Source: Bordetella genomosp. 4
GTDB taxonomy: Bacteria > Pseudomonadota > Gammaproteobacteria > Burkholderiales > Burkholderiaceae_B
Assembly (NCBI RefSeq): GCF_002261185.1
Contig: NZ_NEVQ01000022.1
Span: 310,001 to 374,000 of the forward strand
Length of the DNA: 64,000 nt
Direction: 5' to 3'
Made by a program: the position numbers and the translations under genes. Positions 62,353 to 64,000 of this stretch are shown one piece after another (the first letter of the stretch is position 1; the number at the start of each line of letters is the position of its first letter). The notes under the pieces were generated by a model. The model was not told the DNA's origin, ran no database searches, and was given only the letters and a program-made list of their open reading frames with translations.

Positions 62353-62932
62353 CCTCGCCGATGTCTGCGTGCGTAGACACCCACAGTACCAGCGCGTCTT
62401 TCTTGCTCACGCTGATCACTCGATGGCCCATGCGGCTGTCGATGTAGAAACTCTCGCCCGCTCGCAGGCGGGCCGGCTCGTAAAACTCGGTGTAGAGCTG
62501 GACTTCACCTTCCAGGACGTAGACAAACTCCTCGCCCCGATGGCGGCTCCAGTCGTGGAACTCCTCAAACGAGCGAGCCTTCACTCGGGTATGGAACGGC
62601 ATCATGCGCTTGTGCGACAGCGCGGTGCACAGCAGACGGTGGTCGTAGTACGGCGTTTCGTACGGGCGTCCTTCCCCCGCAAGGCTGAGACTGCGGCGTC
62701 CGGTGCCCATATGGGCGTCCGATGCTGTGAACAATTCGGCCACGTCCAGATCCAGGCCCGCTGCGATCTTGATCAAGTTGTCATAGGTAGGCGACAGCAG
62801 GCCGTTCTCGATTTTGGACAACGTGGACGCGGACACGCCGGTAGCCGCTGCCGCCTGCTTCAAAGTCCAAGTCCGCGCTCGACGCAAGGCTCTCAGCCGT
62901 TGTGCCAACACGCTCTGTTTGTCGTCTTCCAT
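62348..62932 (-). CDS. XRE family regulator with C-terminal cupin domain
   Basis: A 194-residue regulator: N-terminal helix-turn-helix (TLKQAAAATGVSASTLSKIE) and a C-terminal cupin (HRGEEFVYVLEGEVQLY, RAGESFYIDSRMGHRV). This PuuR/YdcN-like architecture often controls polyamine or amino-acid catabolism. It starts 12 bp after the FAD-oxidase gene on the same strand, so it probably regulates that gene. Confidence 0.9.
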   Translation of the reverse strand: MEDDKQSVLAQRLRALRRARTWTLKQAAAATGVSASTLSKIENGLLSPTYDNLIKIAAGLDLDVAELFTASDAHMGTGRRSLSLAGEGRPYETPYYDHRLLCTALSHKRMMPFHTRVKARSFEEFHDWSRHRGEEFVYVLEGEVQLYTEFYEPARLRAGESFYIDSRMGHRVISVSKKDALVLWVSTHADIGEE

Positions 62933-62944
62933 CTATACGCCCTG

Positions 62945-64000
62945 TCATGCCCGCGACCGCCTCTCCCGCCACCAGTCGCGGGCCTGGTACGACCAATAAG
63001 TCAATTGAACCGCCGCCCTGCCGACACTGCCACCGGCCCATGCAAGCCCAAAGGGGGCAAACAACTTGTAGCGCTGGGTATCGCCTGCGATGCCCTCGGC
63101 GACGACTCGGCCGCCAATCGCGGTGGTATTCATGCCATGTCCGCCGAACGCCGTGCAGTACCAGACATCCGGAGCCAACTGGCCAATCTGTGGCATCAGG
63201 TGCCGCGCGTAGGCCATGCGTCCCGACCATGCCGTCTCGACCTTCAACCCGGTCAGCTGAGGGTAAACGGAAAGTAATTCGCGACGCAGCGACTCTGCCA
63301 GATCCGGCGGATCGTTCACACGGGTGGTGATTCTACTGCCCCAACCAATCCGGCCGCCATCGAGTACCCGGTAATAGTTGCCGGCGCGGCGGTCATCGCC
63401 GATGGCGGCATTGGTGCGGATGGCGTCCCGGACCCGATCGCCCAGAGGCTCCGTCAGCATGATGTAGGTGACTATCGGCTGCATTGCCCGGCGCAACGCG
63501 GGCACGATTCCATCCGTATAGCCGCCGGTGGCCAGCACCACGGAGCGGGCGTCGACTTGGCCCTGCCCGGTTCTCACGCGCTTGACTGCGGCGTCCAGTT
63601 CGACATGCTGGACGGCAGTATCCTCGTGAATCCGCACGCCCAGCCGCGCGCATTCGCGGGCCAGCGCGCGAGCGTAGTTCAACGGATGAAAGTGAAACGA
63701 CGAAGGATCTTCGATCCCCTGGTGATAGACGTCCGATAGCAGCCGCTCACGCACCTCGGCACGGGTCAGAAAGCGGACATCTCGGCCGAAGTCGCGCTGC
63801 TGGCTATCGCACCATTGCCGCAGCGCGTCGGTCGCCTCATAGCGCACCACGCGTAAACGGCCGTCTACCTTGTGCGCGTCGTCGATCGACAGATCGCGGA
63901 TATTGGCGCGGATGATTTCCACGCCTTCCATAGAAAGCCGGTATAGCTGACGGTAGTGGTCTTCGTCCACGTGCCGGCGTATGGTATCCGTGCCTGCAGC
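62945..64000 (-). CDS. FAD-dependent amine/amino-acid oxidoreductase (DAO family, partial)
   Basis: The C-terminal 351 residues of a DadA/PuuB/glycine-oxidase-type flavoprotein; the coding frame is open to the right edge, so the N-terminal FAD motif is missing. Visible marks are SVVLATGGYTDGI, ETAWSGRMAYARHLMPQIG and YCTAFGGHGMNTTAIGG. It would oxidise an amine or D-amino acid, or gamma-glutamylputrescine. The neighbouring XRE-cupin gene supports the polyamine option without proving it. Confidence 0.85.
   Translation of the reverse strand, partial: AAGTDTIRRHVDEDHYRQLYRLSMEGVEIIRANIRDLSIDDAHKVDGRLRVVRYEATDALRQWCDSQQRDFGRDVRFLTRAEVRERLLSDVYHQGIEDPSSFHFHPLNYARALARECARLGVRIHEDTAVQHVELDAAVKRVRTGQGQVDARSVVLATGGYTDGIVPALRRAMQPIVTYIMLTEPLGDRVRDAIRTNAAIGDDRRAGNYYRVLDGGRIGWGSRITTRVNDPPDLAESLRRELLSVYPQLTGLKVETAWSGRMAYARHLMPQIGQLAPDVWYCTAFGGHGMNTTAIGGRVVAEGIAGDTQRYKLFAPFGLAWAGGSVGRAAVQLTYWSYQARDWWRERRSRA

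Noticed and set aside
62369-63277. Open frame of 302 codons opposite the XRE regulator and FAD oxidase
   Set aside because: It spans two well-supported genes on the other strand, including their junction, and shows no recognisable domain.
1-64000. CRISPR arrays, tRNA or rRNA genes, insertion sequences, integrases or phage genes
   Set aside because: I looked for repeat-spacer patterns, transposase and integrase motifs and tRNA-like folds and saw none; all long gaps are explained by regulatory sites or short empty spacers.

Overview
The window is ordinary, gene-dense chromosomal DNA of high GC content, most likely from a betaproteobacterium of the family Alcaligenaceae (Bordetella/Achromobacter/Pusillimonas type). 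This placement is an inference. It rests on six orphan periplasmic receptors of the Bug/TctC family, many small catabolic operons each paired with its own LysR, GntR, LacI, TetR or AraC regulator, a Porin_4-type porin, and a NirBD/Nas assimilatory nitrate operon. I see no rRNA, tRNA, CRISPR array, insertion sequence, integrase or phage gene.

Layout. 1-2753 (minus): a hydantoinase/dihydropyrimidinase followed by an amino-acid-type ABC receptor and the start of its ATPase (cut by the left edge), with a divergent LysR gene (3007-3948). 4024-14335 (minus): a long catabolic operon with a TPP-dependent enzyme, a complete branched-chain-type ABC importer (livHMGF plus receptor), a zinc alcohol dehydrogenase, a cyclase-family hydrolase, an SDR and a Bug receptor; a GntR/FCD gene diverges from it. 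15212-20346: a GntR/UTRA regulator with a small cupin, diverging from a fumarate-lyase-superfamily enzyme, a Bug receptor and a class I fumarase. 20394-24103: LysR diverging from a DapA-family lyase, a Bug receptor and an SDR. 24225-26341: a possible small protein and an ABC exporter with a TTG start.

26317-33311: GntR/FCD diverging from SDR, acyl-CoA dehydrogenase, APH-type kinase, NIPSNAP protein, lactate-permease-type transporter and a second SDR, a set reminiscent of 4-hydroxyacyl-CoA (levulinate-like) catabolism. 33423-36156: TetR diverging from a GST, YghU and a RidA-family protein. 36191-39939: GntR/FCD diverging from Bug, GST and an enolase-superfamily dehydratase or racemase. 40097-42381: a DUF1624 membrane protein overlapping a porin gene. 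42471-50706 (minus): the assimilatory nitrate/nitrite operon narK-nirB-nirD-FAD reductase-nasA. Upstream of it lie a near-consensus sigma-54 promoter and two NtrC-type boxes. 51089-56906: Bug, HpaI-type aldolase, IlvD/Edd dehydratase and Bug, diverging from a GntR-like LacI-family repressor. A 35-bp double palindrome between them is the obvious operator. 56941-59875: AraC diverging from an aldo/keto reductase and a SnoaL-Atu4866 lipoprotein. 59953-64000: a DUF72 protein, ilvE, an XRE-cupin regulator and a partial FAD amine/amino-acid oxidase.

The genes mostly form independent uptake-plus-catabolism cassettes for organic acids. I found no clearly novel defence or mobile system. The most informative unusual signals are regulatory (50781-50886, 55749-55783, 16394-16452) and gene combinations of unknown substrate (16453-20346, 27170-32436). 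Coordinates come from reading the sequence. All family assignments come from recognised motifs, not from database searches.
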